From Phlegmacium glaucopus (lineage: Eukaryota; Basidiomycota; Agaricomycetes; Agaricales; Cortinariaceae), in the NCBI GenBank assembly GCA_015039465.1, contig MU130553.1:1-64000 (forward strand): a DNA stretch of 64,000 nucleotides, in the 5' to 3' direction. Each line of letters opens with the position of its first letter. Positions within the stretch are counted from its first letter, which is position 1. Under the pieces are notes generated by a model. It was not told where the DNA came from and searched no databases. It was given only the letters and a program-made list of their open reading frames with translations. Made by a program: the position numbers and the translations under genes. This document shows, in pieces, positions 23,150-34,194 of this stretch.

Positions 23150-23425
23150 ATTGTAATTTATTTAATAAGATCTACTGAACTATACTAAAATATAAGTGAA
23201 AAGTATTGAAATATAGTGACATCTTAGTGAAATATACTGAAATATATAATGAAATGTAAACTTTAATTATTATTTGGTTAACTTAGGTCTAATATAACAC
23301 TTCATGAAATCTGATAATTAGGGTTTAGATTCCAGTACTTTTCAGTTATATTTTACTAGATTTCACTATGTTTCAGCATTTTTCACCTACATCTTAGTAT
23401 ATTTCATTAGATTTAAGCACTATAT
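23150..23425. repeat. Inverted array of TGAAATATA-type motifs
   Basis: The left half carries GTGAAAAGTATTGAAATAT, AGTGAAATATACTGAAATAT and similar units. The right half carries their complements (TTTTCAGTTATATTTTA, TTTCACTATGTTTCAGC, TAGTATATTTCATT). The layout mirrors the subterminal arrays of the hAT-type elements elsewhere, but no clear terminal repeat or target duplication was found. Confidence 0.5.
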
Positions 23426-23448
23426 AAATCAAGAGAACATGGCATATG

Positions 23449-23644
23449 TGTTAGAAATTGCCTCATTAGTCTTCTGACATGTCACCAGATCTTACTCCAT
23501 TTGACTTTTGTTGGAGGTTATGTCATTTGTTTGTGGCTGTTGTCACTTGCTGTACATAGTCTATGCACACACTCTCACTTGTATTTAGTTTCTTTTCTCC
23601 CTCCTCTACATTACCCAATACACTCATTTTCTCAGATCTGAACA
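23449..23644 (+). mobile_element. Copia 5' LTR (196 bp)
   Basis: It begins TGTTAGAAATTGCCTCATTA, sharing its first ~55 bp with the solo LTR at 28,693, and ends in ...GAACA immediately before the primer-binding site. Its partner 3' LTR is absent. Confidence 0.75.
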
Positions 23645-23658
23645 GGTTATGGGCCCCA
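23645..23658 (+). other. Copia primer-binding site (half initiator tRNA-Met)
   Basis: GGTTATGGGCCCCA abuts the LTR end. It is complementary to the anticodon stem-loop of initiator tRNA-Met, as in Drosophila copia. The same string occurs after LTR-like ends at about 20,652 and 25,545. Confidence 0.75.
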
Positions 23659-23805
23659 GACTCTACCCACTCCACAAAATCCAGTATCTTGCTCTTTCTT
23701 GCCTTGATCTTTGTCTTGCCGACCCTTGTCGCCTTTTCTTGTCGACTTTGGTTGCCTTTGTCTCACAACGTTCTTGCATGTTTTCATGCCCATACTCTAC
23801 CTCCA

Positions 23806-24249
23806 ATGTCTGATTCCTTGACTATCCCTAAAATCGAACACATCCCTCTTCTTGAAGGTACCTCCAATGCCCTAGAATGGTTCCAATCCATGACACAAAC
23901 CCTCAAGGCTGAAGGTGTATGGGGACATGTTGAAGGGGTGGAGAATGACCTTGCAGCTGTCTGGCAGGCCTCATATCCTCCTCCCCTCACTGCCTTATCT
24001 ACCAATGCCCAACGACAAGCTGCCAACACATGGTGGATCAAGGACTCTGGTGCGCTAAGCATCATCAATTGTTGTCTTAATCCTGTCACTCAGAGCCTCC
24101 TCATGCCTGTTGGCGATGACATTACCTCTCGCATAGTCTGGAACAAGCCCAAATCCATGTACAGTCGTGTCAATGTTCACGCCCAATTTGATCTGTGTGA
24201 TCGTCTTACTGCCAATACTCTTTGGAATGCCTCAGACTTGTTGTTTGTT
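23806..24249 (+). pseudogene. Copia Gag, N-terminal part
   Basis: From ATG at 23,806 the frame reads MSDSLTIPKIEHIPLLEGTS, then ALEWFQSMTQTLKAEGVWGH and QAANTWWIKDSGALSIINCC, typical of the UBN2-type Gag of Ty1/Copia elements. It lies about 150 bp downstream of the primer-binding site, as expected. Coding homology ends where R1 sequence (GTTTAGGGAAGGTG) takes over at about 24,245, so the protein is truncated to about 145 codons and lacks the zinc knuckle, protease, integrase and reverse transcriptase. The frame is open upstream to 23,563, but that part overlaps the LTR and primer site. Confidence 0.75.
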
Positions 24250-25525
24250 TAGGGAAGGTGTAACCTTGACTTGTAACACACAGAGATAGGGAGCAAGAGT
24301 AGAGGTGAGGAGGATGAGGATGAAGGACTTGGAAGATGAATGAGGTAGAAGACGAGGATGAGGATGGGTAAGAAAAAGTCTTCAGTAAGACTATAGCGGT
24401 TGACAGTAGAGGACAGTGACAGTAAGGGACTGAAAAAGCGAACTTAGAGGGAGGAATTCACTGGAATTCCACTGAGAGGATGACTGTTGGGGAGTAAGAA
24501 TGAATTGAGATGAACTACCTATCCTGATACAAAAGAGCAGTATTTATACCCTAAGGATGAGGCTATGTAGAACAATAAAAAGAAAGAAGTACGCGCTGTC
24601 AAAGGAAGAAAGATAAAGAGAGGACAGCTGCAAGAAGAAAAGAACAATGGAAAAGACGAAGGAACAATAAAAAAATCTGTAAAGTGTCAAAGTGTGAGAG
24701 AAAAGAAAAGAAGGCAGTGTACATAGTCCAATAGCAAAAATATATCAACTCCATAGGCGTGTGGTCATGTCAAAAATGTGAAAGGTCCTGAGTCAACACT
24801 TGAAAGGCACAGCCTTGTTCCCAAGAAAACACTACTTGCCCATGATCCCATGTTGCGCAGCCTTGATAACACTTGACACACTGCAAGAATAATCCTCTGC
24901 TGCTGATTCATCTGCAATTCCTGCTTAGTTGTGATCCTCCTGGACTTCCTAAGTTGTCATAAAGAGGGTGGGAAGGCTTCATGTACCGTGTGAATGATGG
25001 TTTTGGCAGTGAATGATAAGATAAGAGGTAGATAATTGAGGATAGGGGACTGAGTGAGATCCAGGAGCAAGGGATGGCAAGATAGATGGCTGAGGGGAAG
25101 ATTGTGGGTCCATAGCCACAACAACAATGACAAAGCCTTTTACATAATGGGAGATGTAATTGATGCGTCCATAAAGGGGCTGTTCTTGAAATGATGGACC
25201 GAAGATACAATCAAACGTGAGCTGATGACCGACGTGAATAGTAGATTGATTGCTTTGTTGAATCACTAACCAAGGAACAAATGGATGGTAGATGCTTAGG
25301 AGCATGTCAATAGTGAAAACGATGGAGAGCATAGTGTGAGACATTGAGAGTATGATGAGTGATGAGGGTGATAACATTGAATGAATGATTTGTCGACCAG
25401 GAACGCGATTCAGGGCTGCTTCCAAAATAGGTAAGTGAATTCAAAGTCTGCTTATTTTCATGATGGCAACTTTTAAACTTTCTTCTCACGCTACCAATCA
25501 ATCAGTATTGGTGCACAACAACACT
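24245..25525 (-). repeat. Dispersed repeat R1, copy 5 (-)
   Basis: The most complete copy. In plus orientation of the repeat it contains the relic frames FVPWLVIQQSNQSTIHVGHQ and YISHYVKGFVIVVVAMDP (25,340-25,110), the CVKCYQGCATWDHGQVVF block (about 24,880-24,820) and the TATAAATACTG promoter (about 24,550). It stops at about 25,525, next to another Copia primer-site fragment. Confidence 0.6.
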
Positions 25526-25572
25526 ACCCTATCAGCCCGCTTCAACAGGTTATGGGCCCCATGCTCTAAGCG
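25526..25572 (+). mobile_element. Copia LTR end and primer-binding-site fragment
   Basis: ACACTACCCTATCAGCCCGC, then TTCAACAGGTTATGGGCCCC and ATGCTCTAAGCGCC. This matches 20,622-20,678, so both are remnants of one Copia family. Confidence 0.65.
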
Positions 25573-25915
25573 CCCCAATTAAGTGTTTTACAAACTCGCA
25601 AAATGCAGAATAATGAATTCTGACAACATTTGCAGTTTGCAAAATCCATTGAGAATTTATTATTCTTGATAAATTCTGAATCTTGTGAAATTAAGGTAGA
25701 ATCTTACATTCTAATCAGATTCTAATTATTGCAGAATTCATGCAAAAGTAAAATTTGTACCAAAAGTAAAATTGAGGCACAATTTCTAAATCTGGCTGCA
25801 TCTTGGCAGGATTATTTAAGAATTAATTATTCTGCTAAATGCAGATTTTTATGATCCTGCATTACACTTTGCATCAATTCTGCATCCTGCAGAATTGGTG
25901 GCTTCCAGGAGTGTA
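25573..25915. repeat. Inverted array of GCAGAATT motifs, possible non-autonomous element
   Basis: Units such as ATGCAGAATAATGAATTCTG, TGCAGAATTCATGC and ATTCTGCATCCTGCAGAATT recur in both orientations through 340 bp. Possible ends are TAAGTGTTTTACAAACTC on the left and the complement of GTTTACACTCC on the right, both reminiscent of hAT termini, but no 8-bp duplication was found. Confidence 0.5.
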
Positions 25916-25984
25916 AACAACCATTTTGGATGAAATTCATGCATTTTGAATTGATATGAACTTCAAAACCTTTATGATGTGTCA

Positions 25985-26330
25985 AGTACAGAACTGACAA
26001 TAAATTACTTCAAAGTTGATTGGTATGCTTGTTTGGACATAGTTTCGAATCCAGCGATGAGGGGTCATAAAAGAAGTGGCTCCTGTGTCCACATTCCAAT
26101 CAAAGCCAGCATCTGGTTGTAAAGGATTGGAAGGATTGGAGGGATCAGAAGTAGAAGAAAGAGCACTTGCATTTCCAGAAAATTGAACAACATTATCTTT
26201 GGCTTTGTTGGCCTTGTTACCACCACCTCTGCACTTTTTTGCATTATCCTCCTTTGCAGACTTCTGAGCATTGATGAATTGATAACATTTCTCCATAATG
26301 TCATACCACAGGAGTCGCATTTTTCTTTGG
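25985..26330 (-). pseudogene. Copia Gag C-terminus and protease start, inverted relative to its N-terminus
   Basis: On the minus strand a broken zinc knuckle (CDSCG in one frame, EKCYQF in the next) is followed by NAKKCRGGGNKANKAKDNVV and then FDWNVDTGATSFMTPHRWIR. The DTGA is the aspartic protease active site of Ty1/Copia polyproteins. It lies head-to-head with the Gag N-terminal part at 26,442 (+), so an inversion or two insertions brought them together. Confidence 0.8.
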
Positions 26331-26441
26331 AAGTTACGTCGTACTATACATGCTCACACACTTATACACCTCTACATCACATTCCATCATGTCCTTACCC
26401 AACTCCTCACCATGCTTCACCAAACTTAATTCCACAAACAT

Positions 26442-27000
26442 ATGGAAGCTTGGTTTTGCTCCTCTGGTCTCTGGCACATTGTAAATGGCTCTACTCCATT
26501 GCCTAGTCTCTCTGAAGAACCAACAGATGCACAATTACTTGCAGTTGAGACCTGGAAGACTAAATCAGACAAAGCTGCAGGATGGTTATTTTTGATGGTA
26601 GAGGATGATCAGAAAGTCCATTTCAATGAAATCAGAGACAACCCAGTTGGCTATATGGACTGCTCTTCAAGCAGTTCATATGCAAAAGTGTCCTGGTCAC
26701 CGGTTCAATGCCTATGATGATTTTTTCTCAATTAGAAAGCAGGAGGATGAATCTTTGCAAACACTCATGAATAGAGTGGATGCAGCTCTACGCAATGTTG
26801 CATTCAGGATCTTTGCCCTGCTGGGTTTGACTTGAAGCAGCTTGATGATGAGCTTGCCTCAATGGCAATGATTTGTGCTCTCCCAGATGAGTACAGTGCA
26901 TTCACTTCATCACTCCCCCTGCTGGATAAATTGGACAAAGCTACAATTCATCAGGCCTTTGTTGGAGAAAAAACCCAACATCACTGTCGTGCTTCAGACA
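26442..27000 (+). pseudogene. Copia Gag, N-terminal and central part
   Basis: In three successive frames: SSGLWHIVNGSTPLPSLSEE, VETWKTKSDKAAGWLFLMVE, then CPGHRFNAYDDFFSIRKQED and SLQTLMNRVDAALRN, then LKQLDDELASMAMICALPDE and DKLDKATIHQAFVGEKTQ. This is a complete UBN2-type Gag core broken by frameshifts near 26,650 and 26,830. The frame runs to a stop at 27,122, but similarity fades after about 27,000. Confidence 0.82.
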
Positions 27001-27349
27001 TCATCATCTTCAACTCCCTGTGCTCCATACAGAGTACCAGCAAGACAATATCCTTTTATATCAATAAAATAAAGACTTTAGAGAATGCCTTGAGGATCTT
27101 AGAGGACTTAGAATATGTTTAAATCCTGGATATAAAGTGATAATGATCCTTTAAACTGAGTAATTTTAGCATTAGAGTGTAAGACAGAATTTATAGAGAC
27201 AGGACTTCATTTATTGGACATTTTGATGACATACAAAACCAATCTCTAAATGAATTCAAAGCTGAAATAACCCAAGAATTTACCATGATGTTAATCCAGC
27301 ATTACAATCCATGATAAGACTGACAAGAGAAACATTTGTGTGCATTTAC

Positions 27350-27745
27350 TGTTACGAACTTCCTTTTTCTTTTCTTAACTCCTCCGAACACATCCCCATT
27401 TCACCTACACATGCTTCATTCTCCTTTTTCATTTCCGTCAAACACATGCCTATCTTTTCCTTCTCATCGTTTCACCTATTATTATCTATGCATACCTCTT
27501 TACATGTGGACGCACTTTATGCATAACCTTCTTATTATAAATACCGTAGTCACAACTCATATATTCCTTTAACTAATTCTTGAGAATTATACGCGATACT
27601 TTATTTCTAAAACTTCCTCAAACTCAAAGACAATTCCTCAAAATAACTCTCTTGGTACTCTTAAGCTCACTGTAAACAAATAAACAAATCTTTCTTATAC
27701 GACTATTTACAATCAAAACCATCTAAATCGTTCAAAATTGTAACA
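27350..27745. mobile_element. Solo LTR, family TGTTACGAAC (396 bp)
   Basis: It begins TGTTACGAACTTCC, ends AAAATTGTAACA, and has perfect flanking TTTAC (27,345-27,349 and 27,746-27,750). An internal TATTATAAATACC is the likely TATA box. The ends are related to the TGTTACAA family, the interior is not. Confidence 0.88.
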
Positions 27746-28692
27746 TTTACAGCCAGTCCCACTACTCAAAACAAAAACTACACCAACCAACTCAATTTTT
27801 AAATCCACAACCATTCTCACAAACATACTCCATCTATCAACACTATTTTCACCAACAACATTCCAGCAGTCATCCCTAATAATTCCACTATCCTTATAAA
27901 CACTACTTAAATTTGAGAGTATATTTACTCATTCACATTGATATCTCAAAAGAAATAAATATTGAAATATTGTACCTATCATGTTAGTATTTTATTATAT
28001 TGCATTATCATTATGATCCCACCCTATTAGTTTTCTTCTGACAGCCCTACTGGCCATTTGATTCTTTATAACCACTTCAACTACTATTAAGTATACTATC
28101 TCCTTGCTCATTATATATTTATATAACAGATTGCAAACAACATGCAAAATCTACCCTATGCTTGTCTGACAAGCTATAACAAATATAAAAGTACAGATAA
28201 AACAAACATTCTTAAGAAATGTTTGATAAGTATCTACCACAAGTGAGATGTGTACTACCAAGAACATTAATTGGAACTACTTAACCAGTTGTACCAAAGA
28301 AGAGAAAAGAAGGGTAGGGAATGGTAGAGCAAGGTAAGGTAGGTGTATGTAGTGTCCTCTAACAGCATCAGCTATGGATGATGTGGAATCAGAAGGTTGT
28401 TTATAAAAGGCTGTTGTTGGTGCATATTCTAGATCTCTGGAAATTTTCTACTGAACTCTTGGTTTCCTTTGGTTTTTCACTTCTGAGTGGTACTGTCTTT
28501 GATAATCATTTACTTTCATATGATAAAAATGAATTAATTATTGTAAATCAAGCCTTTTAACATTGGACACCTCAGCTTCTTCTTTCAGCACCTGAAGAAC
28601 AGAGATCATTTCTTGTAGATAGTTGGTTGATCACAGACTAGTATTGTTGTGTGTTCTCTCAAGGAAGGCTTTATGGAATTCAGGCCTAGTCA
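27746..28692. other. No gene recognised
   Basis: Very AT-rich and without a supportable ORF. A CAAAGAAGAGAAAAGAAGGG purine patch occurs near 28,300. Confidence 0.4.
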
Positions 28693-29024
28693 TGTTAGAA
28701 TTGCCTCATTAGTCTCCTGACATGTCATCAGATCTTACTCCATCTAACTTTCATCTCAGATTACATGTTAGATTACATCTTAGATTATATCTGATCTGAT
28801 CTGATCTCCAGATCTATTATCAGATCTCAGATCAGATCCTGTCAAGATATCTCCAGATAGCTTTCTTATTGTTCCCTTTTATAAGTAGCTAACTTGCCAG
28901 AAGTCCCCAGTTACTCACTCTGGACTTCAGCTTACCATAGCTCTTGTGTCACTTACCTGGAGTTCCTATAATCTCACATGCAGCTGTCTTGCATGATACT
29001 CTACTTGTCTGCTTCATTGAAACA
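28693..29024. mobile_element. Solo Copia-type LTR, family TGTTAGAATTG (332 bp)
   Basis: It begins TGTTAGAATTGCCTCATTAG, ends ATTGAAACA, and is flanked by perfect AGTCA (28,688-28,692 and 29,025-29,029). The start matches the Copia LTR at 23,449 and the end matches the LTR tail at 20,598. It has internal TAGATTACA and GATCTGATCTGATCT repeats and a likely TATA-like TTTTATAAG. Confidence 0.9.
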
Positions 29025-29478
29025 AGTCAAAAGCACAGGTATATGGCTAAATATGGGTAAAAAAATTAAAAAAATTAAAAATGGGTAAACAAGGGCTAGT
29101 TTATGAGGTTTGGAACAGCTTGAAATTACACTACAGCTGCAAAGTAAGTTGAAAATTCTACTCACATTCACCCAACTGCCTTTTTAAAAATACAGTGACA
29201 GAAGCAGAAGATTGGGTTCCTAAAGACCAGATTCCTATAGATCAGGCTTCTGAAGATTGGGCTTGTGAAGATCAGGTTGTGTAAAGGAGAGCCAGGTCTA
29301 GACAGGATAGATGTCTGGGTTCTTCAAATTCATACAAGTTTACAGTGTCAAATTCTTTTTTTTTTATTGAAAATTTCTGAGTAAACAGTAAATAATAAAA
29401 ATTCAGAAAAAAATCAAATATTCAGGTGATGCAACCAATGGAATTTTACTTATCAGAGTCACCACTATTGCAACTGGG
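29025..29478. other. No gene recognised
   Basis: AT-rich, with short direct repeats (AAGACCAGATTCC, AGATCAGGCTTCTGAAGATT) at 29,215-29,275. Confidence 0.4.
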
Positions 29479-29859
29479 TGTTACAACTTCATACATGCTG
29501 AGTACGCACTCTTTTCATTTCTTTTTACTTTATCACACATGCGTCCTACATGAGACATTCATTGTTTCACTTACATACAGATATCATTTACTTTTTATAC
29601 ATTTGTCAAACATGTTTTACTTACTTTTACCTCATGCATTTCATTTACCTTTTTAGTATATAAACCCTTGTATCTAGTACAATATTCTGTACCTAGTCTT
29701 TAATAGACAAACCTTTCTCTACCTTCTTCGCCCTCAAACTCAACAGCTTCTCAAGCCCTTAACAAGTCTCCATAGCTCTAGAGCTCAGCTTAGATCCAAA
29801 CTCTGACATAGTAATGACTGTTAACGATCAGTATACCTGAATTGTTTGAAGTTGTAACA
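29479..29859. mobile_element. Solo LTR, family TGTTACAA (381 bp)
   Basis: It begins TGTTACAACTTCATACATGC, ends GAAGTTGTAACA, and matches 16,449-16,815 along its length, including the TATATAAAC box and CTTTAATAGACAA. The flanks are CTGGG and CCAGG, not identical, so its duplication has decayed or it was rearranged. Confidence 0.82.
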
Positions 29860-30049
29860 CCAGGTATTCAACCACTTTACAATACTTTTTGTTTAGCAGA
29901 TGCACCTGAATAGTGGGATCATCATTAATTCACTTGTCATTATGTTCAATACTCAATGCTGTGCACTTGATTTCAATAACAATGCCATCAATCCAGATTT
30001 GAAAGTTCCAATTATGTAAATTTAAGTTATATTAGATTCAGGTTGAAAA

Positions 30050-30411
30050 TGTAAGGGGACACCTTGTTGTGTCCAACTCTAGGTATGCTTAGTTACTTGT
30101 TTACTTTCATCTTCTCTATGATTGTATCCACCACCATATATCCATATCCTTCATCCATCGTTGAATGCTTCGGCTAGTACACGACCTCACCCTCTTCTTG
30201 TTTTAGTAGTAGTTTCTCATGCCATATGGCATCCCTGATCACAGCAATCACACATCAACATTATTCTTGTTATCTTTACACACACATGCCTTCCTTTTAT
30301 TTAGCTAGTTAGGTCGTATTTACACACATGTAGTATATAAGTGAAAGGTGCTTATCAAAGATAAGCACCTTTGAATTTAACTTGGTTACTGGGAACTTAC
30401 GCACCCTTACA
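30050..30411 (+). mobile_element. Solo LTR of the hairpin family, TGTAAGGGGACACC (362 bp)
   Basis: It begins TGTAAGGGGACACC, ends GCACCCTTACA, and is flanked by perfect GAAAA (30,045-30,049 and 30,412-30,416). GTAGTATATAAG acts as the likely TATA box and is followed 4 nt later by a perfect 13-bp hairpin (30,344-30,372). Confidence 0.9.
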
Positions 30412-32232
30412 GAAAAGTTGTATTCAGCAGTTCCATCCTGACTATATGTGTATATTTTGAGTAGTAGTTTTCATGAAAATGAGTTGTAGAAGTCTTCTGA
30501 CCACTCTGTAGCCAATATATGGGCTCATAACCTCTCAGTATGACTAGATGCAACAGGGTGCAGCCTTAGTGTCAGAGAAGATACAATGACAACTGAGGGA
30601 AGAGAAAATATTATTAATAAAGATGAGTGATCACATGATACATCACATGAGTGTACAATATCCATCTAACACTGACAGGAGGAAAAAAATTATTGCCTTA
30701 TGTTTGATCTTAAACATCCTTTTAAATTATGTGCTTCCATCACTGATGAGGGTTCTAACTGAGGTTGTAACTGACACTCTCAGAAAAGACAACTGTCAAA
30801 TTTAAATAGAATAAGAAGCTTCTATACATCGTGAAGGAATGTATAAAATCTATGGGCCCTGCCATAGCATACTTTTAGCATTAGGGCCTTGTTAACATTA
30901 GCATCCATTGAGCATTGAGGTCTTATTAACATTTCTATTATAAAGAATTAGGGCCTTGTTGATGTTTGCACCAACCTCTTAACATTTCAAGTACTTGGAC
31001 TTCTACAATGAAAGTACATGTCAATGCAATAAAGAGGGATAACAAATTTACATATCTTGGCAGACCATACCAAGAGTCATTTTGCACCTCTGTAAGTTGA
31101 TCATCAGTCAATGTTCACTTAGGGCTACACTTGAGTTTACCAATGATTAAACCTTGAGCATGATAAATTTTCTTCCTGTGGCAGTGTTTATTTAGAAGTT
31201 TTTCCAATAGATCTCTGGTTGGTACTTGGAGGTTGAACAGCAACACAAGAGACATAAATATCCAGGACCCTGGTGAATGCCCCTGGGTCAGAAATTGTAT
31301 CTAGACTGGTATTGAACAAATTTCTGCTTGGCTTAATCTCCATTCTCAAGTCCTCTTTATTATCCTCTGCAAATAACACAATTCATTCCTGCCCTGAAAT
31401 CTTATATAACATTTATAATATAACCAACAGAGGTCTTTATAGTTATTTACCCTTTTCAATTGCTTTGTATTTATCCTAAGGTTATCTAGCCTTAGGATTT
31501 AGGTCTACTTTAATTAGTGTAATTGTAAACCTGTAAATCCTTTTTAAATTAAAAAATATGAGCTAATTTAATCCAGAATATTACACTGACTTCAGAAACT
31601 TTTCCTGGAGATAATAAGTACAGAATTTTTTATGAGTCTATTCAAAAATAATATATGCACCTAAAACATTAATTAAATTAGATCTCTATTTACTCAGAAA
31701 TCTTGTAATTTGAAGTGTCCTGGATAATGAGCCAGCCACTATGGTTATTGATAGAAGCTGCTACTATATTATGTAAAGTAATAACAAACTGTAATAGTCT
31801 ATCATCTTTTATTTTCTTAACCAGCTTAAAAAAGATTTGAGGAGGCCACATACAGATGCAAACAAATGCTTGCAATTAGCACTACTATGTACAATAATGC
31901 TAAACACTTAATCTTCCACATAACTCATTGATCAACCATGCAATGTATACTCTTCTAAGTGCAGTTTTCACTATTTCATTTGGTAAATATGACATTTTTT
32001 TCATTTGATGAGATAACAACACACAGTTCAATTTTTCCAATTATTTTAGTGAAGGCTGTTTGTTGGTTTGTGAATAAGATTGTTATGGCACAGATATGTG
32101 TACAGAAAGAAAATCAGCATCATTATCATTAATTGTAATAGAGAGTGGATGAGGATTCAGGAGGAGATGAAGGGCTTATGGGCAATATAGAGGTCAAATG
32201 AACAATGTGAGTCTTTTTGAAACACTCCTAGG
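30412..32232. other. No gene recognised
   Basis: AT-rich, with only short ORFs (60-68 codons). A GGGCCTTGTT(A/G)A phrase recurs at 30,880-30,970. No transposon termini were identified. Confidence 0.4.
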
Positions 32233-33185
32233 CATCAGGAAAAACGATTTTGGCCCTAGGTAGCCTTGGGTAATTTGTTAGTATCACATCACTACTCAGG
32301 ACATCCCAGGACACCCCAGGACACCCCAGGACACCCCAGGACATCCTAGAGCAGCACAGGTAAAATTTGAGTGTTACACACTTATCCAAGGACACCTCAG
32401 GACAACCTAGGACAGCATAGATAAAGTTTTGAGTGTCACCCATTTTCTCAGGACACCTTTAGTGTATCCATCCTGGTGCATTGACCATCTGGATTAAATC
32501 ACATCAGGAGGCCCTGGGAGTCCCTTAGAATTTATGAATTTTGCTAGAAAATCTTTAACCACCATGTCCAGGAAAGTATTTTGCAGTTTTCTCAATAAGG
32601 AGAGCTGCTATTAATATAATTTAAACATATTCAGGGTCCTAAAACAATTCTCTACCATCTTTTTTTTTTAAAATTCTTTTTTGGAATTTATGTAATCTAC
32701 CCTGACCCAGCACCATATGCTTGAAATCATGCTTATCTGTGATCATGTGACAAATGGTCTGTGCACCATCCAAAAGATATATAAACCACCCACAATTTTG
32801 TTTTCTTATTTCCTACTTCCCCAGTATTATATATGTAGTATATTTATGTATCACTATTTTATTATTATTTTATTACTAGTATATATGATGTTTAGAATAA
32901 TTGAATATAATTTTATTATTATTATTATTATTCTGTTGTGTGAGACCATTCAAATATCTGGTTTATATATGTTTTCTAGCATCAGATCCAAAGGGACTAA
33001 GGCTGCCTAGGACACTCTCAGGTTGCCTCAGGATGCTCTCAGGTTGCCTCAGGTTGCCACAGGACAGCCTAAGACTTTTCATACATTGCACCCCAGGGCG
33101 ACCTCTTGACCTGAGCACCCTGAGCTGCCTGGGGCACCCCAGGACATTTCAGGACAGCCTAGGGCAGAAGTCATTTTTCCTGATG
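32233..33185. mobile_element. Non-autonomous element, CATCAGGAAAAA family (~953 bp)
   Basis: It starts CATCAGGAAAAACGATTTTG and ends with the reverse complement of CATCAGGAAAAATGA. Next to the left end AGGACACCCC units are tandemly repeated (32,296-32,345), and near the right end CTCAGGTTGCCTCAGG units and AGGACAGCC appear. There is no transposase. Part of the interior (about 32,455-32,760) recurs, inverted, inside the element at 46,393. No clean target duplication was found. Confidence 0.72.
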
Positions 33186-33379
33186 TGGCAAGACCGAAAT
33201 TCATACAGTTCATCAAAAGGCTGGGGTTGGGGGAATTAGAGAAGCAGGGCATTCAAACTCAGTCTTAGAAACAACAAGAAGCCTCATCATGTAATCAATA
33301 ACACAATCAGCACATTCATCATCACATGATGATTGCACACATGATACTGGGCATCAACAGTGTTTCACTCAAGGGGGAG
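33186..33379 (+). mobile_element. Copia 3' internal end with polypurine tract
   Basis: AAGGGGGAG at 33,371-33,379 directly precedes a TG-initial LTR, the usual polypurine tract of Copia elements. The upstream DNA has no recognisable RNase H frame, so only the last part is left, cut off by the element ending at 33,185. Confidence 0.55.
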
Positions 33380-34160
33380 TGTTGAAATTGTGTGAGTATC
33401 ATTCCGTTGATTGTTATTTGAGTATTTTTTATCTTATCATTTCTTTTATCCATTATTTGGGTTATTTCTCATATTACATAATCACATTCATTTAGTCATG
33501 GAGTTTTGTTTATTACAAGTCTCAACTTTTATCCAAAAAGTTGAGATGTGAGTTTCATTCATTTATTCATTTAATACTACATCTAACAATTACCTAGTTA
33601 CATTTCTTTTTTTTGAGGGATGGGTGTAAGGGTGGCCCCTTACATATTTAGTATTGTTGATACAGAACCTCTACTTAAGCTCAATACTCTTATTAGTTCT
33701 CATCTCCTCTTACTTCCGACTTGTCATCTATCTTTTTCCCTAGTACCCCGATAATACATGTTGTTCCCTGTTAGAGGAAGTAAGAACCCGGGAATCAAGT
33801 TGAATTCTAAGGTGGTTATCAAAGATAACCACCTTACACCTATATACTACATGCATGTGAAGCAATACGACTATATACAGCTAGTACATAATAGAAGGTA
33901 GGGTGTGTGATATAAAACAAGAATAGAACTGACATCTCACGATGTCATCAGCAAAGGGTCAACTACAACAACAATAAAGGGATGTCCATAAAGGGTAGGA
34001 AGGGGGACACAGCATGTGATACAATTATAGAGTGAAGTAAAAGTAAAGACAAGGCTAAGTGTACCTAGGGGCGGATACAATGAGTATCCCCTAACATTCC
34101 CATTCTGTCTGTGAGTTGACTCCTGTTACCAAGTGTTTTCCCCAGAGTGGGGTTTTCCAC
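33380..34160 (+). mobile_element. Copia-type 3' LTR, interrupted by another LTR
   Basis: It starts TGTTGAAATTGTGTGAGTAT right after the polypurine tract. An 11-bp hairpin (TCTCAACTTTT/AAAAGTTGAGA, 33,520-33,546) lies inside. It is split at 33,769-34,096 by an LTR of the hairpin family with TTCCC duplications. The downstream remainder runs to about 34,160 (TTTTCCACA); the exact end is uncertain. Confidence 0.6.
33769..34096 (-). mobile_element. Solo LTR of the hairpin family nested in another LTR (328 bp)
   Basis: It begins TGTTAGAGGAAGTAAGAACC, ends ATCCCCTAACA, and is flanked by perfect TTCCC (33,764-33,768 and 34,097-34,101). It is the reverse orientation of 30,050 and 37,103. The hairpin is at 33,808-33,836. 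Confidence 0.9.
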
Positions 34161-34194
34161 ACATGTAAATACTATTCCATAATCTATATAATAA

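Noticed and set aside
32296..32345. CRISPR-like tandem array AGGACACCCC
   Set aside because: Units are contiguous with no spacers and lie beside a transposon terminus.
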